Assembly (NCBI GenBank): GCA_013398295.1
Contig: VZSF01003594.1
Span: forward strand, 62,001-126,000
Direction of reading: 5' to 3'
DNA from: Chionis minor
Lineage: Eukaryota; Chordata; Aves; Charadriiformes; Chionididae
Length of the DNA: 64,000 nt
Below, one piece after another: positions 14,341-27,700 of the stretch; positions within the stretch are counted from its first letter, which is position 1; each line of letters starts with the position of its first letter. The position numbers were made by a program, and so were the translations under genes. Below the pieces are notes generated by a model that saw only the letters and a program-made list of their open reading frames with translations, made no database searches and was not told the DNA's origin.

Positions 14341-16195
14341 TGCAGCACGCTTTGCTTTAGAATAATTCATTTTTTCTGTGGAAGATGAGAAAATATTTAG
14401 CTGTAGATAGATGAACTGAAGAAAAGGGTAAAAATGGTTTGCTATAAAACCTTCTTCTTGCCTAAAAGACTTCATACTTTGAAACGGGAAAAGTGGTGGA
14501 TGTACATTCATGTGAAATTTAAACTGTGCATATTCAGGAACAGGTTTTTAAATATCAGCATTAAAGATCACGTTAGAATATATTATCACATTCTGCACTG
14601 CAGCATGTGTTACATATTTATAACAAGGAAAGCATGAAAGACTAATCATACGCTATGAATAACGTCGTGTTTTTACAGGAAGATTTGCAAAGCGTTATTC
14701 CAGGCACTCACTTCTGCTGGGGGCAGAAGAAGGGAGAGGTTCCTCCATCACTTACCTCTCCACTGTTCAGCATCTGCCACAGGATGGTCCCACTTCGAAG
14801 GCGTTAGGCATACAGTGACATTTATCTGAAAATAGGCATAAATACATGTATTATTTCAGGCTTATTGCTGAGCTGCAGGAGAGGTTCCAGGTGGCAGCAA
14901 ACGCTGCACTTTGTTCCCAGGGCCCTGGGCCCTATGGGCTCAGCTAAGTGATGGGATTTCTGAAGGGCTCGTCAGCCTCATTAAAGCCTCTCAGCTTCAG
15001 CCTTACCATCCTTCATTCACCATGTTGAAGAATGCGCTCTTCAGGAATAAAATGAATTTTTCTTTGTCTTTTGTCTTCTCCCCCAACAAAACTTCGAGTG
15101 CCTCAGACACTGGAATGGGTTTTTGACAGCTGACCTTGTTACATCAAGTAATATATCATCAAAGCAACACAAGTCTGCTAGTGTATTACACTAGTACAGG
15201 TGAAATACTCCTGAATGTATAATTTAAGTAGTGCCAGGTTTACATCTGTTTGCCCTAATATGAGCTACCCAGCAGAAGTCCTTTCTAGTCTACTGGACTT
15301 TTCTTGCTTTATTTAAGGAGAGGCATCTTTTAAAAGATGAAGAACAGAGAGAAAATGTGTTTCTTTCTGGCTGCAGTGTGTACCACTGCTCCTTTCACAT
15401 GGTGCAGCAAAAGCTGTGACCAAAGTGTTCTACAAGGCTAATAAAAATTAAAAGCATCTTCCTGGCTTTGCTCAAGGGGATGTGGCGCTGTAGCCCATTC
15501 CTCGGGGTCCCCAGGGAACTTGACGGGGAGAACGGGGACTTGGCGCGTTTGGGATTCTCTGCGAGGGTGGAAAGGCAACGCTCAGCCTCTGCGGAGAGGT
15601 GCCCTCAGTGTCATCATCTAATGCACTGCAAGAAATGTAGGATGAGATTACAGGACCGGGCATGACAAGAAGCACTGGCAGAAGTTCTGCAAGAAGGGAA
15701 CGTGTTCAGCGGGATACAGCATCAGCTGCAACGGAGTTTGACCATAAAGCACATCTGCACCAGCAGATGAAGGACAGCCTTGAAAAACTTTGATAACATG
15801 TCTACCACGAATCCTTTGGACTTCACTGGCCAGCTGTAACTTCTCAACAAAGTTTAGCATGCCCAGGCTTCAAAACTCAGAGCAGATTCCCCAGAGAAAA
15901 GTGCAGCTATTGCTCAAGGTCAGCGTCAATTGTGTAATTGTGGAATAAAGAAAGACTGAGTATCCTCTAACTATGAAAACACAATCTGGGAATAATTTCT
16001 GTTTTGGTGAGAAGCAAGTCCTGGGAATAGAGACTCTCCCCTGCTCTGGGATTGCACTGGGACCGAGGCCTTGCTCCAGGCTTGTTCCCCGGAATCAAAC
16101 AGGAATAATAAACATTAATTCCAAAGACTTTTGTTCTGCACAAAACTTTCTGTATATTCTAATTTAGTGTCACCGTATTTCCCTGCTTCCCCTTT

Positions 16196-16226
16196 AAAAA
16201 AAAAAAACAACAAAAAAACAAAAACC
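16196..16226. repeat. A-rich low-complexity tract
   Basis: A run of A with scattered C (AAAAAAACAACAAAAAAACA). No retroposed gene is recognisable directly upstream on the plus strand. Confidence 0.8.
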
Positions 16227-18819
16227 AGATGGGGTGCTCAGGTTAGTAACATCGCCATTCCCCTTTAGGAGCCAGGAATGCAAACTCTGTGGTAATCAAA
16301 GCTGTTTTGAGATGGTTAATCCAGGAGGCACACAACACGCCTGCCATTGTTTCAGACAATTTTATCTGTTCTGTGATTTTCAAAACTGCCGAAAGCACAC
16401 AGATAGGTTGACAGATACATTTGCTGTGTAATATTGGCTCTGCAATGCTAATATTGGCTGTTGCCTGACATTTTATACAACAACATTTATATAACCAAAG
16501 TTCCTGTAATTTCAAAGTTATCTGATACACCACAAAATTTAAAACCAGCGATTCCATTTTCTTCACTTATCAACTTGAAGCTCGTGATGAATCAAGTAAT
16601 ATCAGAGAAGATAAATTATGCTGCTGTTTATTTACAGTTTACATCCCTGCAGTCAATGCACCTCATGCAGGAATTGACCTTTGGAAGAACTATAGCAGCA
16701 CATTATTTTTGCAGCAGTAAAATTGATGGAAATTGATGATGCCTGAAAAACACACAATTATAGTGTCTTGATTAAAAATGGAGCACATTTCAATGAACTT
16801 CTTCCCTTCTTCGCATGATTATGATACACAAGTACTAACATTAATGGTATTTTTTTATATAATGAACCATAAAATTACAGTTGGCAGTCAAGAGCACTCT
16901 AGCAGATAAGTAAGGCAATTTTCCTCATCATTTTTCCCTTTGTTGTCAATCTTGTTGCATAGCCCATTGCCTTTTCAATGAGCTGTAATGTGAATATTCA
17001 AGATCTTGCTTTTCCCCGGTGTATATATTCCAGTTGAAATAATTCAGTTTCATGCCACCCATTTTAATAGGTTTTATTAAGTAAACTTTATATTTTTAGG
17101 TTTTCCACTAGTACTAGAATTTGCCTGCACATTGACAAAAAGAATAATGGCATTTAAACTGTACAGGTTTCATGCAGATCAGCAAAAGTGCTTATTGAGC
17201 CTACTGTGCAAACATGCTTAAAAGTTTGGTTTTGATTTTGCTCTAATGCTGTCTTTCTCCCTGTGCAGCAGCTTTTACGAAGTTTAGACATGTTTGAATA
17301 CTTACCACGTAAGTATGACAATCCAATTAATTATCAGTTTAGACTGAACTGAGCTGCAAGAAACATATATTATAGCTATTAGCTCTCATATTAAAGCATT
17401 TTTGGAAGCACTTACCTCATGCTATTTCCCGTTGTCTGGCAATTTACAACTCTTGATGTAGATTACAGTTACAGAGAGATGAATGAAACGTCACATGGCC
17501 TCACTTATGTTTTACATGGAATAAAATGGCAACAAATATTAATATGTTATGCAGTTTGGAGCTAGAAAAAAAAGTTGTGAAGTTCACTTGAAGGGAATTC
17601 TCACTTCCCACTACATGTAAACATGTGTCTAGCAGATGATCACAGCCTTCTCCTGCCCCAGCAGCTGGACGAAGTCTGGCCTTCACTGAAGACAAAACAT
17701 TGGTGAGTGTGACCTCCACAGCTTGCAGTGCTGGGTGGGAAGGATCCTTCTCAAAAAAAAGTTGGAAAATGTTACTTTTCTGTCCCCTTAGCCATGGGGT
17801 TTGCTCAGAGAGCTTAGCAGTCAGAGGAGGAGATTATGTAGATAGCTCAGACTTGATAAAGATCAACACTTTGTCGTCACAGTAAATGTAGTCATGAGAA
17901 ACTCATCTTCTGAACATGCCCAGGCCTTGTGCCATCTGCAAGTCAGTCTGATTTTAGGCTGTTTTAAACTGCCAATTGTTTCCCGATTCTCCCTCAAATC
18001 TTTCCTGATCGTCTTACCTTCCTTTATCATTAGCAATTCACCAAGGACAGATTTCTTTCTTCTTTATCTGAACAAGATGCCGGTGGGCTTTTATATGGCA
18101 TCTAGCAATCACTAAGAATAGGAACAGCACAAACAGACAAAAAGACTTTCACTCCCTGTTCATAAATAAGAACTGTAATTACAAAAGTCTGCCCTAAAAG
18201 TAGCAAGCAGTAACTCCTTATTACAGTTCATTGCTCAACCCCTCTGCCAAGCACGAGGTCCTGACTCCAATCTGAGAGTTATTCCTGGCTTCACACTTAT
18301 TCACAGTAATTACAATAAAATTTTATTATCTTATGGTTTTACTTTTTCCCCACAGACTATGAAGCAAATAACAGTAGTTGCTGCCACTCAAGAAAAGCAA
18401 AATCAACAACTATAACTTGGGTATCGGATAACGCTACTGAAATGCCCACATTCGTGAAATAGTTGTAGCTCATTTTGTGATATTTGCTTGCAGAGGTCTA
18501 GGAAGTTGCAAAACAGTGCAGGTCAAGAGTGCTGTTAAAAGATTTTTAAAAATTCAAGCATTTCATCAAAGGCAGATTGTTCTATTTTTGTAACTTTTAG
18601 TCAGTGAAGGTAAGTTATCGTTGTGTCCTGTTACCTTTCGTCAGATCAGCCTACACCAAGAGATGAAGTACCATAGAGGTAAATATTAATGAAACAGTTA
18701 CCTAAACTAAAAGAGGTGACCCTTATTTTCATTTTGGATCTCTATCACTATATGAAACACAATGCTTATCCTAGGGGGGCAAAAAGGGCTCCTAAGACCT
18801 CCTACTTGGCTGATTAGTT

Positions 18820-18925
18820 TCTTGTGATACTCAATTAAATGTAGGGCTACATTCTGTAGTATTTAAATCTATTAAATTGACTTCAATGGGAGTGTTACTC
18901 AGTTCAAGACTGCATTACTTCAACT
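18820..18925 (+). repeat. Relic of an ancient amniote interspersed repeat
   Basis: This contains AGGGCTACATTCTG and TTGACTTCAATGGGAGTG followed by TTACTCAGTTCAAGACTGC. The GACTTCAATGGGAG motif followed by a TTACTCA-type segment recurs widely in bird and reptile DNA. The family (L3/MIR-like) is uncertain. Confidence 0.5.
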
Positions 18926-21517
18926 ATTTTATTGACCTCTGCTTGAATAACCACAGATAAGTCCACTCATTCACAAAGATCCCTACATACACAGGAAAAA
19001 AAAAAAAGAATTAACCAACTTCACCAAAAAGTTCTAAAGAACTGAAAAGAAAAATATTCTCCAAACAGAAAATGAGACATCAGCATTTAATGGCATAGAT
19101 TTGAGTCTTATGTACTGCATTTTCAGTGATGCAGCTGTGATTTACTCATTAAACCCAGCACATCTGGCAGCCACGCAGCTGCAAGTGGGTTCGGTGATGA
19201 GCGAAGGGTGCCACAGAGCTCCCTCTCCTCCAAGAGCTCCTCTTCACGCAGTAGCTGAGCCAGCTCCACTGATAAATCTCCCTGATGGGGTGAGGTTAGC
19301 CTCCTTTCTCCCACCACTTGCAATCAGCACCTTTGTTTTCATGTTTCCTCAGCAGCTGATTCCCAAAAGCATTGGTTTTCCACAATCTACCTGAGACCTT
19401 TTTGAGCAGTACTATTTTTAAAGGTGAGTCGCATCAAGATATGAAAATGAAGTGATCTGGGAGACCACTGTCCCTAACTGTGAGTGGTGTCACTGTGGAT
19501 TTTGTTTGTTTGTTTCTGCAATAGTGGTTTTTTTCTCTCATGACTCTCTACCTGCAGGGAAACTGAAGAGGCAGCTTGTAGTGAGGGTCACACCTTGTGT
19601 CTTTCAAAGGGACAACTGTTGTGAGAATTTCCCTTTGGTATTAATTCCACTTAGGACCCAAGAGGAGGTCCAACATCTGAACGTGCAAAGTTGGCAAGAA
19701 ACTGTTGTAAAGAAGTGAGGTGAGCTTCCTGGTGAAAAGAAGCTGATGAGACCATGCTGGCTGCCTCTCCAGGTGGTTTTGAAACAGGGCTTAGTTTTAT
19801 CCAATTTAAAGCAAAAATGGCATCAACTTCCAGCACTCGTGGAAGTACTTACATGCTTGTACAAGCTGCAAACTTGCAAGCCTAGTTCCTCAGATTTCAG
19901 CTCCAGTAACTGCAATCCTTTCCTATTATGAAGCTTAAATATAAAGTTGACCAAATTTTTAGAAGAAACCACTAGTATACCCAACACAGACTAGTTCGGA
20001 CTGCTGAGTAGCAAGAGCTCACTGCTAATTTCAATGGCTAATTTCAAGCATAGTCTGGTCTGTTGTGTAAAAGCTGTTACGAAGCCAGACGAAGTCTATA
20101 AAATAAATAAGAGTTAGGACAAATAGCAATTAAATTTTGTTACAAGCTGTGAATGATGAGATATGTTTCTAATATAGAGCACAAGTTGGTGAATAGGAAT
20201 CCAATGCAAAAAAGAAAACATTGTATGTTGGCTTTTGATACATGTCCATATATCTTTCACATAAGCAGTGGTGGCTAATCTTGGCTCAGAAAGCTCAGGG
20301 AAAAAAAAAAAATCTACGTCTGAGAAATGAAGAGTGTCAGGTTTGCAATGAGCTAATGTGGCAGAAGGTCAAGGTTGACAAATCAGCACCAGCCTAACGC
20401 CTCGAATATGTCCGCTGCAGCGTTAGTCTACGAAAGATAAATGAAGAAACTGTCAGCCAGCTCTAGTCTAAACAATGGAACAATTTAAAGTGGAGTGAAT
20501 CATAATCTGAAGCAATTTGTTTTGTACTGTACAATCATGATAAGGAAAATCTCAATTTTTCTCTATCAAATTGGGGTGTAAATAAGAGTTTCAACCAAAA
20601 ATCTTTCATCAGAATAAAAGTCACATTTCAAGGTATCCTTAAGGATAAGACCCAAGCTTTAACCTCAGTGGTACATCAGATGTGAGAAAACAATTTTGGC
20701 TCAGTTGTGTAGCAGTAAATAAAATGCTGCCAGTTGTCCATTTGAAGGTAAACAAGAACAGGTAGATGAAACGCGCATTCAAGAGATGTGGCGCTTAGCA
20801 GCAAGTCAGAAGAGCATTCTGAAAAAAAACTTAATGCACATCCCATGACAAGGTAAATTGCATTTGCAATTTATTTCTAGAAGGGGAAGATGGCCATGTA
20901 GCTCTTCAGGGATTCCTCCAAATCAGAGTACTTTCCTCTTTTGGCCTCCAAGTTAAAGTTTCAAAAGGAGCGCGCAAGAATCATTATTTCTCACAGACTT
21001 ACTAATGTTGGGTCTTCTGTTCTGTCAAAAACATCGTAGGGGTCTTCACTCTGAGCACCACAAGCAGACTGGCAGAGGGAAAACTCCTCAAAAAGAAATC
21101 TGAATAAATAGGTTGTAACGTGCATGTTCCACTACATAAAAGTGGTGAAGTTACAGTTAGTATGTGATAAACCCACAAAGTGAAAGAAATTGAAACTTAA
21201 AATTCTCACTGATCCACTCTGTAACTTCACATTTCAGTTATAGATTTTTATTTCAGCTCTTTCATGAGTCTCTGATCTTATGATTCTCTCCCATTTTCCA
21301 GATTTTAATGAGTCTATCAAGACATTTGTATAGCACTGAAGAGAAGGTTATGCAAAGTCTGAAGTAAATTCAAATTGATTTTGAGTACAAGGCACTTTAA
21401 CTTAATATGCATCTCCTTCTACTCAAAATGGCTCGTTACTACCACCTCACAGTTCCAATCTCACAATGGTTATATTTAAATAAACCAGGTTCCTATTATT
21501 CCATGTGGTTAATAATT

Positions 21518-21578
21518 CAAGGCCCAGTCCTGTTCCCATTAATGCCAATGGGAGCTATTTGCTATTGACTCCAAAGGT
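21518..21578 (+). repeat. Relic of an ancient interspersed repeat
   Basis: AAGGCCCAGTCCTGTTCCCA is followed by TTAATGCCAATGGGAGCTA and TTGACTCCAAAGG. It is the same motif group as 18820-18925 and degenerate. The boundaries are approximate. Confidence 0.4.
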
Positions 21579-23916
21579 GTGAGTGTGTTATGTATATCAT
21601 CAGATTCACTCCATTAGATGGCTGTAGATTTCTGAAAATCCAAAGATTTTAGGGAGCTGATAGTTTGCAGAGTTTGTGCCTTTAGGAAAGTCTAAGGATA
21701 CACCATATAGTTTTAATTTGGTGGATATAGTTTTCTCAAACAGGATTATTCCTCATATGATACTTAGTCCTCATGATGGCTGAAGAGATGAGCTGCTGTA
21801 GCCACTGGAGACGCGAATAGTTCACCAGTGGTGATGGTCCTGTTGGTTCTTTTGCAGATCTCTCTCATGTCTTTTCCTTCTGGTACTCTAATACTAGTCT
21901 TGAACTATCAGATGTCTTTCCTAGTCTTTCCTGTCAGATGGATTCCCTGGTACAATAGCTACATCCCCACAGGTACTGATGGTACGGCTGTTGAAGTCAT
22001 CCCAGTCGTTTACATCCAGATGGGTTTTGCCAGGATCAATTTCCTTGGAGAAACGACCATTCTGGAATTGCCTCTGCCCGTCCCCTGCCATCACTTCACT
22101 GGCCAAAACAACACCTCAAAGACAGAGAGACCGCAGTGGCACAGGCTGAAGCACTTGCATTCTCCAGTGACTTTTCATGCTTCCGTAAACTATGATGGCC
22201 CGTTGTCCCAAGGGATACCTTGCAGTTAAATTTTAATCCCTCAGCTCACATACGTTGAGTAGCTCTGTTAACTCCGTACACACAGCAGTCTTATTTCTAA
22301 GTGAAATAGTTTACTACTTATTTTTAAAAATAATAATCCAAACCTTACCATAATGGCCTCCAAAATGTTATCATTTTAAAATAAAGTACTTTAACACAAT
22401 CTTAATGGAATATTTTTTAATATATTTGTCCTTTTACTGCTCACATACTCAAAGTTATAAAGAGTGCATCAGCCATGTTGTTAGAGTATAGATTTATACC
22501 ATAGCAAAAATCTGAAGCAACACTTTTTATTTTTTTAAATTTTAGTTTCATTTCAGCTTCAACTGCAGGTTTGAGAATGGCAAAAATAGTCCTTGAAAAA
22601 CTGGTACATGATGATCAATGTTTATAGTAAAGTTGTATTTGGTAGTACTAGTGAAATCTGTGAAATTAATTAGATATTTAGTGGGAGGCATGTAATTACG
22701 CAGTTTCTTGGGCTGGGGAAGCCTATGAGGGAGGGATGCACCACGGGTGATTTTAACACACTTGAGATCTGAAACTAAAGGAACTTCCTACCCCAGCTCA
22801 CAGAGCCCACTCATCCTCAGGCTCTGACCCTTATGGGCCAACTGACATATTGTCAGATGCAACATCCATGCAGATTTTATAATTAGGTATATTTTCCTAT
22901 AATTCTTCAAGGAAGTTGCACAAAGGGAGACAAATCACTAGCAAAAGAAAGCAAAATAAAAAGGCGGCGGCAAAGGAGACTAAAATTAGTCTGTGTTTTA
23001 AAGTGTATCACAAAATGATTTTTTGGGCTGTGGTGGTGTAAACCAACCAACAGTATTGACAGAATGATGACAGACTATTGACTTGGGTGGAGAAGGATCC
23101 AGCCCATGTACATCGCATCTCTCTCGCTGGAATTTGAGCCCTCTAAGGTTACTGAGAATGGATTCTATAAAACTAAACCTAAAAAGTGCATTATTTCTCA
23201 GAGGACACAATTGTAACAAGCTTTTCCTGATGGCAAAAATCCAATTATTGTAGTAAAGGTTGTGCTCAGTTATTTCTCACTTCATGTCAAAGCAAATTGT
23301 AAAATGAGGTGCATGGGAACTCTGCTACTCTACCTTTACTGATACATAAACTTACACTGTACCTTTTTTGTTGTTGTTAGCAAGACAAGAGAGGGAAAAA
23401 CTGAAGGCTAATGTCATCGCGTACTGGCCAAGAGTGTGATATATAGATTTTTTTGCATTTCTCAAGAACTGCAAAGACGAGTTTAGCATAGATTGGAACA
23501 AATATATATTTTTCTTTGGTGACAGAAATAAAGTTATCTTTGTCTCTATTGAATTTTTCTTCTTCTTAGATAGTAGTATATGTTAAACTAGTACAAGTGC
23601 TTTTTCTATTTGCTTGGCAAAAGAAAAGAAAAAACTCCACTCAAAACTAAAGGCTAAAGCAATTATTCCTAGCTATATCTTTGCTTCCTGTGAAATGGCA
23701 GTATGGCTTGTGAGGAAAGCCAAATTATTTTAAGGAAACCAGGTGCAGTAAGAATGAAGACCGTGGTGAGTTTTCTGCACGGGTCACTGCAAATGATTGA
23801 TGCCGCACTCCTCCCCCCGAGCTCATGGCGATGTAACCCCAGAGCGAAGACCTCTTTGAACAACTCCTCTTGAGTTTCCTAGCTTGGTGTCATTAGTACA
23901 ACGTCTGCAAAATTAA

Positions 23917-23951
23917 TTCCTCCCTTCCTTCCTTCTCTTCTTTCTTTTTCA
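23917..23951. repeat. Pyrimidine tract (CCTT-type)
   Basis: CCTCCCTTCCTTCCTTCTCT followed by TCTTTCTTTTTC and then AG. It imitates a splice acceptor tract on the plus strand, but no convincing exon follows. Confidence 0.7.
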
Positions 23952-24627
23952 GATTTCCTTTTAGATCATAATAGCAGATGGAAGAAGGGCACTTCAAAAA
24001 ACGCTCGCTCGGGCTTGCTCTCCCTCCCACCCGGTCCTTCCACTGGGATGGCCTCCCACACCTGAAACACCCAGTCCTTCTCTCCTCTTTGGATCATGGG
24101 TAAAGTCGGATGTTTCATTTCCTGCAGCTGCTGGACTCAGACGTACAGAACCGGTTCTCTTTCCACAGTAGTTGACACATCTGCTAAATATCTCCCACAC
24201 ATCCCTTTTCTGCAGGATTACACATGTGGCTGTAGCTACACTTATTTTTCTGCTCAAGCATTAAGAAAGTGGACTCATTGCTTCTCTCATATTAATATAA
24301 TATGTAAATACAAGCTAGGAGATGTCTTGCATACACTTTTGGCAAGTTCAGCACAGATTAAATCCTGCAGTAGGACCTAAGCTGGGCAGACCTAGTGCCC
24401 AACAGCAGCTGTATGAAGCAGAAAATCTGGGCTGCGTCCTTTTGCTGTGAATAAACTAAAACACAGCTTAAAATCAGGGATTTTTCTGGGCAGCTCACTT
24501 TGACTGACCTCACTTGAGATAACCCAATTCAGTTTATGAAATTCTTTTTAGGCATTTGCTAAACAAGACTAAATCAAACGAACCAAAAAGCCACCACAGA
24601 TTAAGCCTGCCCTGTTACACCCCAGGT

Positions 24628-24725
24628 TGAACTGAGGCCAGATTCTGCTTAACGTTCACTGTTATGAATTAGCTTTACCTGTCAGACAGGCACTGCTAAT
24701 CCACGTGCAAAATATAATTAAGCAC
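24628..24725. repeat. Possible relic of an ancient interspersed repeat
   Basis: TGAGGCCAGATTCTGCTTAA resembles the recurring GGCCAGATTCTGCT block of old amniote repeats. A related AGCAGAATTGGCCCC block lies in opposite sense at about 24784-24798. It is short and diverged. Confidence 0.35.
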
Positions 24726-27700
24726 AAAATCCAGCCTTCTTCATATTGATGGGATAAAGCAGAACCCAATGAGGAAAAGGCCAGCAGAATTGGCCCCAAA
24801 ACTTAAGTTTAAACCAGTTGACGTTAAGACGATATTAGAAAGAATGACCATGCAATATGAATACTGTATTTTAAAAAGCAGTTTGCGCTGACAAAGATGC
24901 ACTACCTGTCAATATGGATGCAACATCCATATTTGAAAATATTTAGTGGACTGATCAGCTTGAACGCATTAAGTAGGCATCTGTCTTCAGTTAAGATAGA
25001 ACTGATTTGGTAGCACTCTGTTCAAGCTGACTACCAAGTTCGATGGACAAGTCCTTAACTGGTAATTATTTGCTGACTCCCAACAGTACAATCTGTATTT
25101 AGGCAGGATTTTCCCAAAACAAATACCAAATGTGCTGCTTGAAACATATTTTGGGGAAGAACTCCTTCCCAGCCATTGAAGAGATTTGCCCATTTGAATT
25201 GTTATACAGCAATGATTAGGAAACAGCAAGAAGGGCTGTCTTTTGGGGTCCTGTTTAGGTGTATTCATTTGGGATTCATTTGGGGTTTTCACACCAAATA
25301 GCCAAGACTGAGATCCCTTTCCTGTTTTGGGCCACGATGTTCAGCAAACACCTAAACTGCACCTTCAGCAATAGGGTATTTTTTTCATTCAAAACTCTTC
25401 CAAAAACAATGGAGAAGCCAAATCAGAAAATTCTGCAGGATACAGTTGTGTTTGCTATAATGCTTTTAGTAAGACTAATACATAAAAGTCAGTAGAAATA
25501 CGATATGTAGGAGACCAACACTTCCGAGGCTAACTTTACAAAACTGCCCCTTGCTCAACCTGAGAGGCTTTTAATAGTGCTGTGACACTCAAGATATGCT
25601 TCCACCAAACTGATACCTATTTATTGACCCCAATCTTGTGACACAGGTCAGGGCTACAAAGGGTTATTTGCCAGACACAAGACAGGGGTTTGCCCACTGG
25701 CTACTGTCTGAGTCCTTAAGTCTATTTTCATTTATCTTAGCAAAAATCTTGCCCGAGTAAAAGCTGCAGGGCTTGACTCTCAAAGTTTAGAACAGGTTCA
25801 TTTCTCAAATTAAAATTTTATTGGGCCCAGGCTGTCAGAGCAATTTCCAGACATGCCAGCCTTCATCACTTCTGCTGACGCTGGATTGCCTACAACCCTC
25901 TCCGCAGCCGCCATGATCCCACAGCCACCGCACAGGAGGGTCGTTCTGCCCTTGGATCCAGGGAAACACCACTAGTAGCTTGTGCCCTCGTTTGCCCATT
26001 TGTTGCCCAACGCAACCATTCTGGCCCTTTATTCTCAATTTCATTCAGTTTACAGGGGTGCTTTATGCGGCCAGTTTATGATGGCCATCTCTGCCAAGTC
26101 TCACCCATGATTACATTTATCAGCCTAGTTGACAACCAGTTCTTAAATACAGGTGTGAATGCATAGGTAAAAAAAACCAAAACTGTAATCCTGAGAGGAA
26201 TGCCTCTTTTGGAGGAAAATAAAACCAAAGGAAGCAGACAAGTTTATTTGAAAGTAAGCCACAATAAATAAAATTATTCCTGTGGAATATCCCAATAATC
26301 TGTTTTTAATATTTAGACTGCTTTAAATAGCATGCAGATTAAATTTGATATAGCTGAAACTGCAGCTTCTATTTATTTGTATTCATACGTACAGAAGCAA
26401 CATAAAAACCTCTTGAGTTTGTGGAGGAGTTCTGTAGCGAATTTGCAAATAACCTTATCTACAGCAGTAGTGTATAATGTACCAATATAATATACTGGAG
26501 AAAGTTGTCACTTGTTTGGCAATTAACACTGATATAGGAGGGAAAAGGAATGAGAGGATATTAACAGATTAATCTTGGGTCCTTTTCCACTGCGCTGAAG
26601 TAAAATGACAATTGAGTTTCCTCCATCTCCTGTTGGATCAGTGCCCTCTGCTGCTCACTGCCTGGATTAAACCCGCTGCACTCCACTCCTGCAGCAAAAC
26701 CCCTCACAACCAACCACCTGAAGCACAAAATACTCAGCTTTACATTTCCAGGAGGAAACCAGGTATGGATTTAACCCTCAACTCCACCTTTCTAAGAGAA
26801 GCTGCAGACAGCAAGGAAATTCAGCAGTATACACTGACAATATTGCCTAAAAATAAAAGCATCTCTATATATCTGAAGTCCTGTGGTTCAGCCCCAAACC
26901 AAAGACTCCTCTGCTTGCTGCCTCGCTGCTCGACTGTCTTTTTCTCCTTTCTGATCAAGTGAAACATTTGTAATGTGGTATGAAAAAAGAGCGACTAACA
27001 GTGTCATATTGCAGCTGTATATTGAGACAAACTGTCCCACTTTGCAAACACCCCGTGCGGTGACACTTGGCCACTCAAAGAGTAAAGAAATTCTTTAGGT
27101 GAGTAAAACTGGCCCAGCCAAACCCACGGACACATAAACAAATGATAATAAACTTTCCTGAAGCCCTTCTTGTGCTGAAAGAAGTAAAATATAAAATGCC
27201 AAGCATCATCTTTCATCTCTATAACTTGTTATACACATATTATCAGCTTGATATCCTTGTTTAGTTAATAAGCAAAGTGCTGACATGGGGCGAAAACTGA
27301 GATATTTGCCAACTGTCATTGCATCCAGCAGATACAGGTGGAAGGGAAATTTCATCTCAGCTAGAAATAGTATTATGCTTAGGGATGCTCACGCAGCAGG
27401 GGGTTCTCACTCTGCAATTGAGTGAGCATCACAAATGCATAAAGCCACAGAAAGAGTCTAAAGACTCTATTAGTTTACAAAACTGAAAGATAACTACAAG
27501 AAAGCAGAACAGCTATGAAAAGAGAAGAAATCCAATAGTGAGCTGGGAAACTTGACAACAGCCTAAGTTTAAACGCTGCCTGGAGGAAGGAACACATCGC
27601 TTCATGAAGAATAGAAAACAACGCACATGAACATTTTTGGAGTCTATTGGTACTTTTTATATTTAACTCCTTTTTTCTATAGCTTGAACTTTCAGCTTAC

